A DNA stretch of 64,000 nt from Firmicutes bacterium ADurb.Bin153 (GTDB taxonomy: Bacteria > Bacillota > DTU025 > MWDF01), in assembly GCA_002070415.1 (NCBI GenBank), contig MWDF01000008.1, positions 1 through 64,000 on the forward strand, given 5' to 3'. Both the position numbers and the translations under genes were made by a program. Below the pieces are notes generated by a model. That model had not been told where the DNA came from and did not search any database. It saw only the letters and a list, made by a program, of their open reading frames with translations. This document shows, in pieces, positions 1-8,589 of this stretch; within the stretch, counting starts at the first letter, position 1; every line of letters begins with the position of its first letter.

Positions 1-20
1 AGCTCAAGTATTTCAGACAT
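1..20 (-). CDS. livG: LIV ABC transporter ATP-binding protein LivG, 5' end only
   Basis: An ATG on the minus strand at 18-20 opens a frame reading MSEILEL before the window edge. It overlaps the stop of the upstream permease gene by 8 bases, the usual tight coupling of livM to livG. Only seven codons are visible, so the LivG assignment rests on the operon order binding protein-LivH-LivM-(LivG-LivF) and on the resemblance of these first residues to LivG starts. Confidence 0.6.
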
Positions 21-990
21 TGGTATCTTCCGCCTTTCTGGCAGTACGTAGAAGTTTCAGCCTCATGAGCACGTCTACCGTTAATGTCCTTACAAGCTCT
101 CCGATGCCACCCGGGGCCTTCAGTGCTATTATCGCGACCAGTAATCCATATAGCGCCATATAGCTTTCCTTCAGGAACCTCATCCACTCCGGTATGATCT
201 GCAGCATGAAACCGCCGACAACCGCGCCCCATATCGTGCCGGGTCCGCCGACCAGAAGCATCGCCACTATAGTCTGCGAGGCGGCGGGAGAGAAGGTGTC
301 GGGTGAAATGTATCCTATGAATGATGCGAGCAGCCCGCCGGATATCCCGGCTACGAATGCGCTTATCGTGAAGATGAGTATCTTATAGAACCTGACATCT
401 ATGCCAGACGATTCGGCTGCCATCTCGTTGTCCCTGATGGCCTGCACTGCCCTACCGACGCGCGAGTCTTTAATTCTGGCGAATGCCAGGACAGATATCA
501 GCATTACCGAAACGATGAAGTAGTACTTCGCTATCGGGGTACTAAAAATTATTGGTCCGAGGCTGGGCGGCGGTATCTGGGGTATCCCGTCCGCCCCCCT
601 GGTTAGGGGCACCCAGTTGTTGAATATCAATTCCAGTATCTGGTTGAAACCTATAGTGGTTATGACGAGGTACACATTCTTGATCTTTAGGCTTGGTATA
701 CCCAGGAGCACCCCTACCATGGCGCTGACGATCCCGCCCATCAGTAGCGCTACGATGAACGGGAAGTTGAGCCTGGTAAGTAGAAGGGCTGTAGTGTAGG
801 CGCCCAAGCCCCAGAACGCAGCGTGTCCAAGTGAAGTGAGCCCACAAAGGCCCATCAGATAGTTGAGGCTTATGACCAGTATGCTGGAGATGGCCCCTAA
901 TGAAAGCACGTACATCTGATAGTCCGTCTTGGCGAATAGCGGAAGGGCTAACAGAATAAGTACCGGAAATATCTTCTTAATACTTTTCAA
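13..990 (-). CDS. livM: LIV ABC transporter permease LivM
   Basis: Inner-membrane permease of a branched-chain-amino-acid-type (HAAT family) importer, 325 residues, the usual LivM length. It shows about nine hydrophobic segments, the LivM signature region GLTSLGHAAFWGLGAY near residues 49-64, and the cytoplasmic coupling loop around RAVQAIRDNEMAAESSGID (about 180-198) that contacts the ATPases. The start is TTG, chosen because a GGGAGGG site lies 8-9 bases upstream. It lies 16 bases after livH and overlaps the following livG start. Because the operon also holds a sugar kinase and an aldolase-like gene, the substrate may be a sugar-like compound rather than an amino acid; that is inference. 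Confidence 0.93.
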   Translation of the reverse strand: MKSIKKIFPVLILLALPLFAKTDYQMYVLSLGAISSILVISLNYLMGLCGLTSLGHAAFWGLGAYTTALLLTRLNFPFIVALLMGGIVSAMVGVLLGIPSLKIKNVYLVITTIGFNQILELIFNNWVPLTRGADGIPQIPPPSLGPIIFSTPIAKYYFIVSVMLISVLAFARIKDSRVGRAVQAIRDNEMAAESSGIDVRFYKILIFTISAFVAGISGGLLASFIGYISPDTFSPAASQTIVAMLLVGGPGTIWGAVVGGFMLQIIPEWMRFLKESYMALYGLLVAIIALKAPGGIGELVRTLTVDVLMRLKLLRTARKAEDTNV

Positions 991-1006
991 GACATAACCC
1001 TCCCCA

Positions 1007-1888
1007 CTAAGCTTTTTCGCCGGCCGCTTCGCCGAATAGACCTCTTGGCCTGATAAGCAAGAAAAGGATCAGAAACGCAAAACCCCAAGCATCGCGGTAT
1101 GACGACGATATGAAGAAGGCCGCGAACACCTCCACAACACCGGCTATGAAACCACCTATGATCACGCCATGTACGTTGCGCCCGAAACCTCCGATGACCG
1201 CTGCTGCGAATCCCTTGCTCATAAGGACCGCAAGTGATGGAGTGACGAAGAATATGGGTCCGGCCATGACTCCCGCCACGGTGGCGAGTGCCGTGCTTAG
1301 AGCGAATGTATACCTGATGATCGTCCTAACGGGGATGCCCATCAGCGCCGATACTTCCTTGCTCTGGCCGACGGCCCTCATCATGAGGCCTATCTGTGTC
1401 TTGTTCAAAAGCATGTATATGATTGCCACGACGACCAGCAGCACACTCAGTATTAGGAGGTTTTGCGTATCGAAGACGAGGTTTCCCAACCTTAGCGACG
1501 ACTGTCTGATGAATCTGGGCACTACAAAGGGGATGGGACCCCATACTATCTGTGCCATCTCGGTTATGAAGATACCTGCGCCGAGTGCTGCGAGCATGAA
1601 GCGAGTAGGTACGGCGAACCTCACCGGCTCGTATATCAAGTACCCGAATATGCTCCCAACGATAGCCATTGCGGCAATCGTCAATATGGCAGCCGGTATC
1701 ACTGGCAGCTTCAAGAACACCGTAAATGTCACACCTGCGTAAGCCCCCAATGTTACGAGTGCGCCCTGCGCGATGTTCAGACCACCGGTGGAGTTGAAGA
1801 TCAAGTTCATCCCCATGCCTATAAGTCCGTATATCGCTCCCATCGCAAGGCCGCCTACTACCAGCTGAAGAAGGATAGATATGTCCAA
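1007..1888 (-). CDS. livH: LIV ABC transporter permease LivH
   Basis: Second permease of the left-hand LIV importer, 293 residues. The protein is hydrophobic throughout. It has the LivH N-terminal signature GLAMGAIYGLIGMGMNLIF (about 13-31), the STGGLNIAQGALVTLGAY segment, and the coupling-loop region TQIGLMMRAVGQSKEVSALMGI near 165-186. TTG start with a GGGAG site upstream. It forms a heterodimer with LivM in the membrane. A strong hairpin separates it from the binding-protein gene, as in the other transporter operons here. Confidence 0.93.
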   Translation of the reverse strand: MDISILLQLVVGGLAMGAIYGLIGMGMNLIFNSTGGLNIAQGALVTLGAYAGVTFTVFLKLPVIPAAILTIAAMAIVGSIFGYLIYEPVRFAVPTRFMLAALGAGIFITEMAQIVWGPIPFVVPRFIRQSSLRLGNLVFDTQNLLILSVLLVVVAIIYMLLNKTQIGLMMRAVGQSKEVSALMGIPVRTIIRYTFALSTALATVAGVMAGPIFFVTPSLAVLMSKGFAAAVIGGFGRNVHGVIIGGFIAGVVEVFAAFFISSSYRDAWGFAFLILFLLIRPRGLFGEAAGEKA

Positions 1889-1919
1889 TTCGCTCCCTAC
1901 CTTCGTCCCTTCCCCCGGG

Positions 1920-1942
1920 CGGGCTCCCGTGAAGGGAGCCCG
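1920..1942 (-). terminator. Intercistronic hairpin after binding-protein gene
   Basis: Perfect 9-bp inverted repeat CGGGCTCCC / GGGAGCCCG (1920-1928 and 1934-1942) with a five-base loop, between the binding-protein gene and livH. No T-tract follows on the minus strand, so it is more likely an mRNA-stabilising or attenuating hairpin than a full terminator. It would let the binding protein be made in excess over the membrane subunits. Confidence 0.65.
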
Positions 1943-1974
1943 TCGGCGGAAGACAGTAACTTAACTGTGTTTCT

Positions 1975-3186
1975 TTACTTGAACTCGACTACGTCGATGA
2001 CCTTGTGGCTGCCGTTGACGATCTGGACTATCACCATCGAGTGAGATAGGTCCTGATTCGCATCGCAACCGTAGGGCTTGGTCGTTCCGGCAGTGAAGTC
2101 CTTGGTCTCGAGGAGGGCCTTCCTTATTGCGATCCTTGCCTCTTCGAGGGGCATCATCATCTTCTTGCCGTTGACTTCCTTGATGACTCCGGCCCTGCGT
2201 AGCGCGTCAGCTACTACAAGAGTACCGTCATAGGGCCACTGCATGTCGCTGTCTGCGGCTTCCTTGTACTTCGCCATTATCTTGTCATTGAGGTACTTGA
2301 CCCACTGGGCGGTGCCTGTAGGCGTGTAGTCGACGATTGCGAATATGCCCTCGGCGTCTGCACCGGCGATCTTTACGCAGATTGCCAGGCTTCCGTATGA
2401 AGAACCACCGACGAACTTGACGTCTAGACCCAGCTGCTTGACCTGCCTGAGGATGACACCGTCGTCCTCAGGGTTCGGGCACCATGAGAAGATGCAGGTC
2501 GCGCCGCTCTTCTTGATGGCGAGCAACTGCGCTGTGTAGTCTTTCGTGCCCCTTGCGAATCTCTGTGTGGTGAGCAGGGTGATGCCATAGACTTCCTTCA
2601 GGACTCTCTGGGTCTCCTCGAAGCCACCCTGTCCGAATGCGTCATCGCTGTAAAGGGCCGCGATCTTGGTATGCTTGAGGTTCTCTACGATGAACTTGGC
2701 CATGATGCCGGCGTTACCCTTGTCGTTTGTCCTGATGCCGAACATCCAGGGGTTCTTAAGCTCCCTTACCGACCATGCAGAACCGCCGTATACTGCGGGT
2801 ATCTCTGCTTTGAGGATGACGGGCGCGACTGCGTGGTTCTGGCTGCTGTAGTCGGTCGCGAATGTTACCATCAGTTTCCTGTCATAGATCAACTTGTTGA
2901 GGGCAGCGACCGCACCTTCGTTGGTGCCCTTCGTGTCCTCGTAGACCATCTTGATCGGTACGCCGTTGATTCCGCCCTCTGCGTTGATCTTCTCTACAGC
3001 CACCTCATGGCCGCGCTTCATGATCTCGCCGGACAGTGCGTTGGGGCCTGTGAATGCATTGGCTGTGCCTATCTCGATGTAGGCCGGTGCGGGTAACCAC
3101 TCGCCGGCATCCTTGGAAGCCACTCCGAACGAAACTACCAGGATTGCCATCAATGCCAAAAGAATCAGACGATTGTTGGATCTCAT
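1975..3186 (-). CDS. LIV-type ABC transporter substrate-binding protein
   Basis: Exported substrate-binding protein of the periplasmic-binding type I (LivJ/K) fold, 403 residues. The ATG at 3186 is chosen over upstream in-frame starts because AAAGGAG lies 8 bases before it and a typical signal peptide follows (basic MRSNNR, then a hydrophobic stretch to about residue 21). The mature part begins IEIGTANAFTGPNA, the typical first strand and ligand loop, followed by INAEGGINGVPIKMVYEDTKG. It probably delivers ligand to the LivH/LivM pair downstream. It lies between a sugar-kinase gene and the permeases, so its ligand may be a polyol or sugar acid; that is inference from context. Confidence 0.92.
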   Translation of the reverse strand: MRSNNRLILLALMAILVVSFGVASKDAGEWLPAPAYIEIGTANAFTGPNALSGEIMKRGHEVAVEKINAEGGINGVPIKMVYEDTKGTNEGAVAALNKLIYDRKLMVTFATDYSSQNHAVAPVILKAEIPAVYGGSAWSVRELKNPWMFGIRTNDKGNAGIMAKFIVENLKHTKIAALYSDDAFGQGGFEETQRVLKEVYGITLLTTQRFARGTKDYTAQLLAIKKSGATCIFSWCPNPEDDGVILRQVKQLGLDVKFVGGSSYGSLAICVKIAGADAEGIFAIVDYTPTGTAQWVKYLNDKIMAKYKEAADSDMQWPYDGTLVVADALRRAGVIKEVNGKKMMMPLEEARIAIRKALLETKDFTAGTTKPYGCDANQDLSHSMVIVQIVNGSHKVIDVVEFK

Positions 3187-3331
3187 GTTAGAATCTCCTT
3201 TCTTTCTGGCCATCTTTTCGGTCTCCGGTTGTTTTCTATCTAGCAACACCCCTTCCCGAGTTGATTAAACCTTCACGGTAAAGAGCTGGTGTCTAGACGC
3301 CTTGACGTGTAAGTGTTCCAATTGATGATCG

Positions 3332-4846
3332 TCAGTCGACCTCGAAGTTGGGTACCAGCGATTCGTACAGCCTCTTGTACTTCCCGTACGCGATCTTGTA
3401 GACTTCCTTGTTGTCCGGGTTGGGTTTGTACTCTTTCTTAACAGACACCATCTTGCCCACGGCATCCTCGATGCTCTTGGTCATTCCTATTGATTTAGCA
3501 GCCAACATCGCGGCGCCCAGGCTACCGCATTCCTCGTTCTGCATCGTATAAATCGGCTTTCCGCTGACATCCGCCTTGATCTGGTTCCAGATGGTGCTGC
3601 GGGAACCTCCGCCCAAAGACCTTATCTCGGAAGTGCCTATGCCCATCTCGAGCAGCGCGTCTATGTTTTTGTTGATGGCGAACGCGATGGCTTCCATGAT
3701 GGCCCTTATAAAATAGGGCTTGGTATGGTGGAGGGTGAAGCCGTAGAACACCCCTTTGGCTTTCGCGTTGGACTCAGGCGCCATCGCGCCCTGCAGATGC
3801 GGCAGCATCACCAGCCCGCTGCAACCTGCGGGAACCGTTTTGGCTTCGTCGTCCATTATCTTGTAGGGGTCTATGTTCGAGAGTGAAGAAGTAACTGATT
3901 CGACCTGGCAGAAATGGTCTTTGAACCATCTAAGGACCATGCCGCCCGTCGTGAATGTGTGTGCCATGTAGGTATCAGGAATTGCGTGATAGTGGCAGGG
4001 TATCTTCCATTTGGGATTTATTAGGGGCTTGCCCGTGGTAGCGCAGATCGCAAGGGCCGCGCCCGTATTCTCCGATACCATGCCGGGTACTATGTTGCCT
4101 GCTCCTAATGCTCCGCAGGCCTGGTCAAGCGCTCCTGTGGCCACCACCGTATCCGATGTAAGCCCAAGTTCTTTCGCCACTTCCGGAAGCAGCGGTCCGA
4201 CCATCTCGCCCGATTCTCTAAGCTCCGGCAGCTGACCCTCGTCTACTTTTATGTAGTCGAGCATGTCCTTCCACCAGACCTTGTTGATTATGTCCCAGTA
4301 TGCGGTGGAACAGATGAGTGAACCTTCGCATACGTACTTCCCAGTGAGCCTGTGAATGAAGTAGTCCTCGATTAGCAGGAACCTTCTGGTCTTCTTGTGT
4401 ATCTCGGGCATGTTGCGCTGCAGCCAGAGTATCTTGGAGGCGGGCCATGTCGGGACTATCTCGACCTGGCCCGTGGTGCTGTACGTCAGCTCGTTTCCGA
4501 AATGGGCCGCAAGCTCAGCCGCCTCCCGCTGCGCGCGGTTGTCCAGCCATACTATCGCGTTCATCAGCGGATTGCCGTACTCGTCTGCCATGATGAGAGT
4601 CTCTCCTTGGGCCGATATGCCCAAGCCCTTGACCTTTGAAGGCGCTACTCCTGAAGCTGCCATTACTTCTGCGAGCCCTTTCTTGAAGGCCTCCCAATAT
4701 GTTTCCACAGGCAGCTCAACTTCAAGGGCGGACGGCGTAACCAGAGCGTACTCCTGGGTGGATTTCGCCATGGCGTTGCCTTCGGAATCGAACAGTATGA
4801 CCTTTATGGCCGTTGTCCCTAGATCGAGAGCGAGAATATAGTCCAT
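3332..4846 (-). CDS. FGGY-family carbohydrate kinase (xylulokinase-like)
   Basis: ATP-dependent sugar or polyol kinase of 504 residues, the normal FGGY length. The first ATPase fold starts with LALDLGTTAIKVILFDSEG (about 5-23). A WLDNRAQ segment lies near 110. The second domain carries the catalytic-base region GALDQACGALGAGN (about 240-253) and the nucleotide-binding LGGGSRSTIWNQIKADV (about 415-431). Substrate cannot be read from sequence; xylulokinase and gluconokinase subfamilies are the closest in feel. ATG start with GGGGGTG upstream. It lies between a cupin gene and the binding-protein gene, and probably traps the imported compound by phosphorylation. Confidence 0.9.
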   Translation of the reverse strand: MDYILALDLGTTAIKVILFDSEGNAMAKSTQEYALVTPSALEVELPVETYWEAFKKGLAEVMAASGVAPSKVKGLGISAQGETLIMADEYGNPLMNAIVWLDNRAQREAAELAAHFGNELTYSTTGQVEIVPTWPASKILWLQRNMPEIHKKTRRFLLIEDYFIHRLTGKYVCEGSLICSTAYWDIINKVWWKDMLDYIKVDEGQLPELRESGEMVGPLLPEVAKELGLTSDTVVATGALDQACGALGAGNIVPGMVSENTGAALAICATTGKPLINPKWKIPCHYHAIPDTYMAHTFTTGGMVLRWFKDHFCQVESVTSSLSNIDPYKIMDDEAKTVPAGCSGLVMLPHLQGAMAPESNAKAKGVFYGFTLHHTKPYFIRAIMEAIAFAINKNIDALLEMGIGTSEIRSLGGGSRSTIWNQIKADVSGKPIYTMQNEECGSLGAAMLAAKSIGMTKSIEDAVGKMVSVKKEYKPNPDNKEVYKIAYGKYKRLYESLVPNFEVD

Positions 4847-4886
4847 GATTACACCCCCAGTGGTTAGATCGGGTACAAGAGCCCGC

Positions 4887-5219
4887 TTATGGTGTAGGAG
4901 CCAGGCTCCATGTGATTACCGCGACTTCGGTGCCGATGTTGCTCAGCCTGTGGGGCTTACCTTCCGGGATGATTATGATGTCGCCCTCGCTGAGCTCATA
5001 GTACTTCCCGTCGTTGGGGGTATGCATGATGACGTGTCCCCTGCTTACGAAGAATACCTCCTTGGAGACGGGATGTCCGGGGTCAACGGCCCCTGTCTGC
5101 CCGGGAAGTAGCGTGGATGATCCGAACAGGATTTTATCCGTGACGGCATATTCGCGGCATACCTCCGGTCCGTCCATGAACAGGCGCGCCTCGTCCTTGC
5201 GCACTACCTTGGAATCCAT
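4887..5219 (-). CDS. Small single-domain cupin protein
   Basis: A 110-residue protein with the cupin beta-barrel motifs: GHPVSKEVFFVSRGHVIMHT (motif 1 region, about 48-67), GDIIIIPEGKPHRLSNIG (motif 2, about 78-95). Motif 1 lacks the usual H-x-H pair, showing HPVSKEVFF instead; motif 2 keeps PxGxxH. Metal binding may therefore be altered. Such cupins in sugar operons are often isomerases or ligand-binding proteins. The start ATG has GAGGTGATCGC before it, and the gene sits 9 bases after the flavin-reductase gene, so it is translated in the same operon. Function not assigned. Confidence 0.82.
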   Translation of the reverse strand: MDSKVVRKDEARLFMDGPEVCREYAVTDKILFGSSTLLPGQTGAVDPGHPVSKEVFFVSRGHVIMHTPNDGKYYELSEGDIIIIPEGKPHRLSNIGTEVAVITWSLAPTP

Positions 5220-5228
5220 GCGATCACC

Positions 5229-5696
5229 TCATTTCCCGAAGAATACTTCGTTGTCATGCACCATGAGCTCGGCACCTGTATCGCCCATGTCCACGACTTC
5301 ACCTATGAAGACAATGTGGTCACCTATCTCGAAGGACTTATAGAGCTTGCAGTCAAGATAGGCTGCACAGTCTGCGAGTATCGGCGCTCCCGTCTCCTTA
5401 TAGAGAATCTCGAGCCCTTCCAGCCTATCCTTGTCCTTCCCTGTGCCAAAACCGCACTTCCTGGCCAGCTTGACTTGGTCGGGCCTCAGCATGTTTACGG
5501 AGAAGCAGCCCGCCTCGGCGATCATCTCGCAGGTATAGTGGGTTCTGCCAACGGCGACGGACACCAGGCGCGGATTGGAAGACACCTGCGTGACCCATGC
5601 GGCAGTCATCCCGTTCATCTGCTTGTCCGTCTTCGTGCCTATGATGTAGTCCCCGTATTTCATCCTTTTCATCGCATTTCCGGTTCCGTTCGGCAT
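5229..5696 (-). CDS. Flavin reductase-like, FMN-binding split-barrel protein
   Basis: 155 residues with the flavin reductase-like domain pattern: GDYIIGTKTDKQMNGMTAAWVTQVS (about 15-39), then SNPRLVSVAVGRTHYTCEMI and FSVNMLRPDQVKLARKCG, the usual FMN phosphate and isoalloxazine-contacting strands. Family members reduce free flavin or simply bind FMN as small redox proteins. Its role in a sugar-kinase/aldolase operon is unclear. ATG start with GGGAGGGC upstream. It lies 43 bases downstream of the aldolase-like gene and 9 bases upstream of the cupin gene. Confidence 0.87.
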   Translation of the reverse strand: MPNGTGNAMKRMKYGDYIIGTKTDKQMNGMTAAWVTQVSSNPRLVSVAVGRTHYTCEMIAEAGCFSVNMLRPDQVKLARKCGFGTGKDKDRLEGLEILYKETGAPILADCAAYLDCKLYKSFEIGDHIVFIGEVVDMGDTGAELMVHDNEVFFGK

Positions 5697-5739
5697 GATT
5701 CGCCCTCCCTTGAGTATGAAATGGAAGCCAGAGCGGCTT

Positions 5740-6627
5740 TTATAGAAGGCCAGCGTACTTCAGGGCCTCAGCTATGGATTCCGATTCCGCTTTTTCCACC
5801 GGGAGTATCGGCATGCGAGGAGCGCTGCTAGGACGTCCAAGGAGCCTTACTGCCTCCTTAACGGGTGCGGGGAAGTTCACGGAGGCGCCTATCGCCCTGC
5901 CGATGGGAAGTAGTTTGAAGTATACCTCACGAGCTTCTGCGTACTTGCCGGCCTGTACGAGCGCGAGCTGCTCTACGAGCATCCTTGGGGCAATGTTGCC
6001 AAGTGCGAGTATGACCGCCTTGACTCCGAGGCAGAAGCACTGGAAGCTGAGGTCGTCGCATCCCGAGAAGATGGTGAGCCTGTCTCCGAAAAGCCTTACG
6101 AGCTCCGAGAAGTAACTGAAGTTCCCGCTCGATTCTTTGATGCCCACTATGTTGTCGAGCTTGATGAGCCTTTCGATGGTGTCATAGTCGACTTCCACCC
6201 CCGTATGGGCGGGGAGGTTGTAGATGATAATCGGTATGCCTACTTCGGCTATGGCCTTGTAGTGCAGATAGAGCCCCTCTTTGTTGGGTATGGCGTTGAA
6301 GGGTGTGATAACGAGGGCTGCGTCGGCACCCGCTGCCATGGCATCTTTCGTGAGCTCCGAGGCGACATTCGTAGTAGGCGCGCCCGTTCCGGCTATGATC
6401 TTGCCCTTCCCGTTCATCGCTTCCCTCGTAGCCCTTATGACTGCGATCCGTTCTTCTCTTGTGAGGTTTACGGCCTCCCCTGTCGAGCCGTTGCACACTA
6501 TGCCCGCGCAGCCTTCCTTCATAAGGAATTCCACGTTCTTCTTGATGCCTTCGATGTCAAGGGCCCCATCAGCCCTAAAGGATACCGTCATCGCCGGAAA
6601 AATGCCTTCGAACTTGACTTTCTTCAT
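5740..6627 (-). CDS. DHDPS/KDG-aldolase superfamily lyase
   Basis: Class I (Schiff-base) pyruvate-dependent aldolase or synthase of the DapA superfamily, 295 residues. Seen motifs: CNGSTGEAVNLT (about 45-56, substrate carboxylate loop), IIIYNLPAHTGVEV (about 133-146, with the catalytic Tyr) and VGIKESSGN (about 163-171, with the Schiff-base Lys). GSTGE instead of GTTGE, and the operon setting, favour a 2-keto-3-deoxy-sugar-acid aldolase or related lyase over lysine synthesis. Start ATG at 6627 is supported by GGGAGG 6 bases upstream; the frame is open further 5' but overlaps the preceding gene. The true substrate is not determinable here. Confidence 0.88.
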   Translation of the reverse strand: MKKVKFEGIFPAMTVSFRADGALDIEGIKKNVEFLMKEGCAGIVCNGSTGEAVNLTREERIAVIRATREAMNGKGKIIAGTGAPTTNVASELTKDAMAAGADAALVITPFNAIPNKEGLYLHYKAIAEVGIPIIIYNLPAHTGVEVDYDTIERLIKLDNIVGIKESSGNFSYFSELVRLFGDRLTIFSGCDDLSFQCFCLGVKAVILALGNIAPRMLVEQLALVQAGKYAEAREVYFKLLPIGRAIGASVNFPAPVKEAVRLLGRPSSAPRMPILPVEKAESESIAEALKYAGLL

Positions 6628-6689
6628 CTTATTGCCTCCCATATAGCGGTTCTTCTGGATTGGCTTTCCATGTTGCGTCTTTATTCTAT

Positions 6690-7394
6690 CTATTTCTCCA
6701 AGTACCTTAGGGCTGCGTCCAGCTGGTCGCTGTAGCTTCCGTCCGGCACGAAATTCCTCGTGAAGAACGCTCCTCCTATCGTGAATCCCCAAGGATTCAG
6801 GTCCTTGATTATGTCGAGCCTCGAGAATGAGTTTATGCTTCCCGCGATGATCACGGGCGCGTCGATGGCATTGATGAACCTTTTTGAAAGGTTTACCGGC
6901 TCCTCCGAATTATGCCTATAGGCCAGAAGGTCGAAACCGTCTACTCCGTCGCTCAAGAGTCCCTGGGCCTCGGCGATTATCTCGTCTCCCGAGCCGGAGA
7001 GAACGCTCGGGCTGCCGCTGACCTTTCCGCAAAAAGGCAGGTATTTGCAGCCGCCGTCTTTAAGGATCTTCATAACCGACGGGAAATATATCGTGCCGGT
7101 CAGGTAGTCGAAGCCGCATGCCACGGAAAGGTCCGCCGCCTTCTTGCACTCGTCTTCCGTATAGGTCACGACTTCCATGAAAGTGGTCTTGCCTGCGGCC
7201 TTCATCTCCGACACTAGGCCTTTCATCTCCTCATAAGGCAATCCGACGTCCTTAAATCCCCAGTTCAACGCTCCTTTTACATCCTTGGCTTCATTGAAAT
7301 AGGCAAGTGCGTCTTTCACTGTACGGTCATTGTGCGTCAACATAGTGATCAGTCTAGGGGCCAATACAAACAACTCCTTAGGCGCTATGCGCAT
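6690..7394 (-). CDS. TIM-barrel protein with phosphate-binding loops, function unknown
   Basis: About 234 residues from the ATG at 7394. An alternative TTG at 7364 has a better-placed AAGGAG nine bases upstream and would give 224 residues; I think it at least as likely. The C-terminal half shows strands VIIAGSIN and FTIGGAFF, which resemble the phosphate-binding loops of ribulose-phosphate-binding barrels such as HisA or NanE. An N-terminal strand FMEVVTYTEDE and a mid strand GVDGFDLLAYRHN could hold catalytic acids. I do not recognise a named family. It lies directly between the DeoR gene and the aldolase-like gene, so a sugar-phosphate isomerase, epimerase or aldolase role is reasonable inference. 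Confidence 0.75.
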   Translation of the reverse strand: MRIAPKELFVLAPRLITMLTHNDRTVKDALAYFNEAKDVKGALNWGFKDVGLPYEEMKGLVSEMKAAGKTTFMEVVTYTEDECKKAADLSVACGFDYLTGTIYFPSVMKILKDGGCKYLPFCGKVSGSPSVLSGSGDEIIAEAQGLLSDGVDGFDLLAYRHNSEEPVNLSKRFINAIDAPVIIAGSINSFSRLDIIKDLNPWGFTIGGAFFTRNFVPDGSYSDQLDAALRYLEK

Positions 7395-7416
7395 TATGAT
7401 ATGTTCTGATTGCGTC

Positions 7417-8223
7417 CTAATGCGTCTGCTCTTGCGTTTCGGCGATAATGACATTCATGCCCTGGCTTCTCAATAGGTTGAGTTGCTTCTCGTCTATGCC
7501 GTCGTCGACGACTAGCTTTCCGACGGCGCCCAATGTACAAACTCCTATGGGTGCCACTCTTTCAATTTTCGTGTGGTCTGCCAGCACTATGATTTCCTTG
7601 GCGGTCTCTATCATGGCTTTCTTGACCTCTACTTCATCCATGTTGAAATCGGTTATCCCCCGATCCGTCGATAGGCCGCCTATACCTATGAATGCCTTGT
7701 CCGCGTTGAAACTGCCCAAAAGATCCCTCGTCATGCCTCCGATTAGCGAGAGCTCCGCATTCCTGAGGGTACCTCCCAGTAATACGGTCCTGATCTTCGG
7801 GTTCTTCGCCAATTCGAGCACGTTCGGTATCCAGTTGGTGAGCACTGTAATGTGATTTATCTGTGATAGGGCATGAACGAATGAAAGAAGTGTAGAGCCC
7901 ACGTCGACTATAATTACGTCCCCCTCTTTGACCAGCTCGCAGGCTTTCTTTGCGATTGCTTCCTTTTCCGGTTGGCTTTCTTTAATCCTTACATGGTATG
8001 AGGGTTCGTATTCCTTTGTCCTTACCTGCTCGGCCCCTCCACGAGTGCGGTGGAGCCTTCCTTCGCTCTCGAGCTTAAGGAGATCCCTCCTTATAGTCAT
8101 GCTCGAGACGTTGAACATAATCCTAAGCTCCTCTACGCTGAGGGCCTTCTGCTCCTTCAGCAGTTCGGATATGTATTGCCTTCGCCTTGGAGTCGAGAAC
8201 GTTTCTTTGTTGCCATCCAGCAT
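7417..8223 (-). CDS. DeoR-family transcriptional regulator (first copy)
   Basis: 268 residues. An N-terminal winged helix-turn-helix shows LSVEELRIMFNVSSMTIRRDLLKLESEGRLHRTRGGA (about 28-64), the classic DeoR signature. A C-terminal sensor domain contains VDVGSTLLSFVHAL and FIGIGGLSTDRGITDFN, which bind phosphorylated sugars in this family. ATG at 8223 is chosen because AGGGGGAG precedes it; a GTG five codons earlier is possible. It is the first gene of the minus-strand catabolic operon, and the promoter side carries tandem repeats at 8251-8289 that look like its own operators, so it is probably an autoregulated repressor induced by a sugar phosphate. Confidence 0.93.
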   Translation of the reverse strand: MLDGNKETFSTPRRRQYISELLKEQKALSVEELRIMFNVSSMTIRRDLLKLESEGRLHRTRGGAEQVRTKEYEPSYHVRIKESQPEKEAIAKKACELVKEGDVIIVDVGSTLLSFVHALSQINHITVLTNWIPNVLELAKNPKIRTVLLGGTLRNAELSLIGGMTRDLLGSFNADKAFIGIGGLSTDRGITDFNMDEVEVKKAMIETAKEIIVLADHTKIERVAPIGVCTLGAVGKLVVDDGIDEKQLNLLRSQGMNVIIAETQEQTH

Positions 8224-8589
8224 GCCGCTCCCCCTCACAATAGGTAAGTACTATGTTCGTTTGTGTTCATTAACGGTCTCTTGTGTTCAGTTTTATTCTA
8301 CTATGTGCTGTTTGAATTTGCTACACGAAAAGATGAAAATATCCTGGATATTTCGAGTAAATCTTTATAAATGCCTAATACAATGGCATTATGTCGGATT
8401 ACCGATCGTTATTCCTGCTGCCGGTTTAGTACAAATGAGTTCATTTGATGATAATAGGTTACTGTTTCAAACAATATAACACACAATAATGTTACTTACG
8501 CACAATCTATTGCATTTCCTATGTTCTTTATTGTTCATATCCCACGGAATACTAACAACCAAGGTGAGGAGGGGTAACAAAAAGGGCGT
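8224..8589. other. AT-rich intergenic region upstream of the first DeoR gene
   Basis: Between the 5' end of the first DeoR gene and the terminator of the second. It holds the operator repeats at 8251-8289. The remainder is AT-rich and I see no convincing gene. Short open frames here have no ribosome-binding site and run into the neighbouring genes. Confidence 0.6.
8251..8289 (-). promoter_or_regulatory. Phased DeoR-type operator repeats
   Basis: Read on the minus strand, three copies of a nine-base element occur: TGAACACAA (8281-8289), TGAACACAA (8261-8269) and CGAACATAG (8251-8259). Spacings of 20 and 10 bases place them on one face of the helix. The CGAACAT core matches what is known of GlpR/DeoR half-sites. 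A TAGAAT box at 8295-8300 could be the -10 element, putting the repeats over the transcription start of the DeoR operon. Confidence 0.5.

Noticed and set aside
8251..8289. Direct repeats considered as a CRISPR fragment
   Set aside because: Repeats are only nine bases with no spacer-like units and no cas genes; operator sites explain them better.
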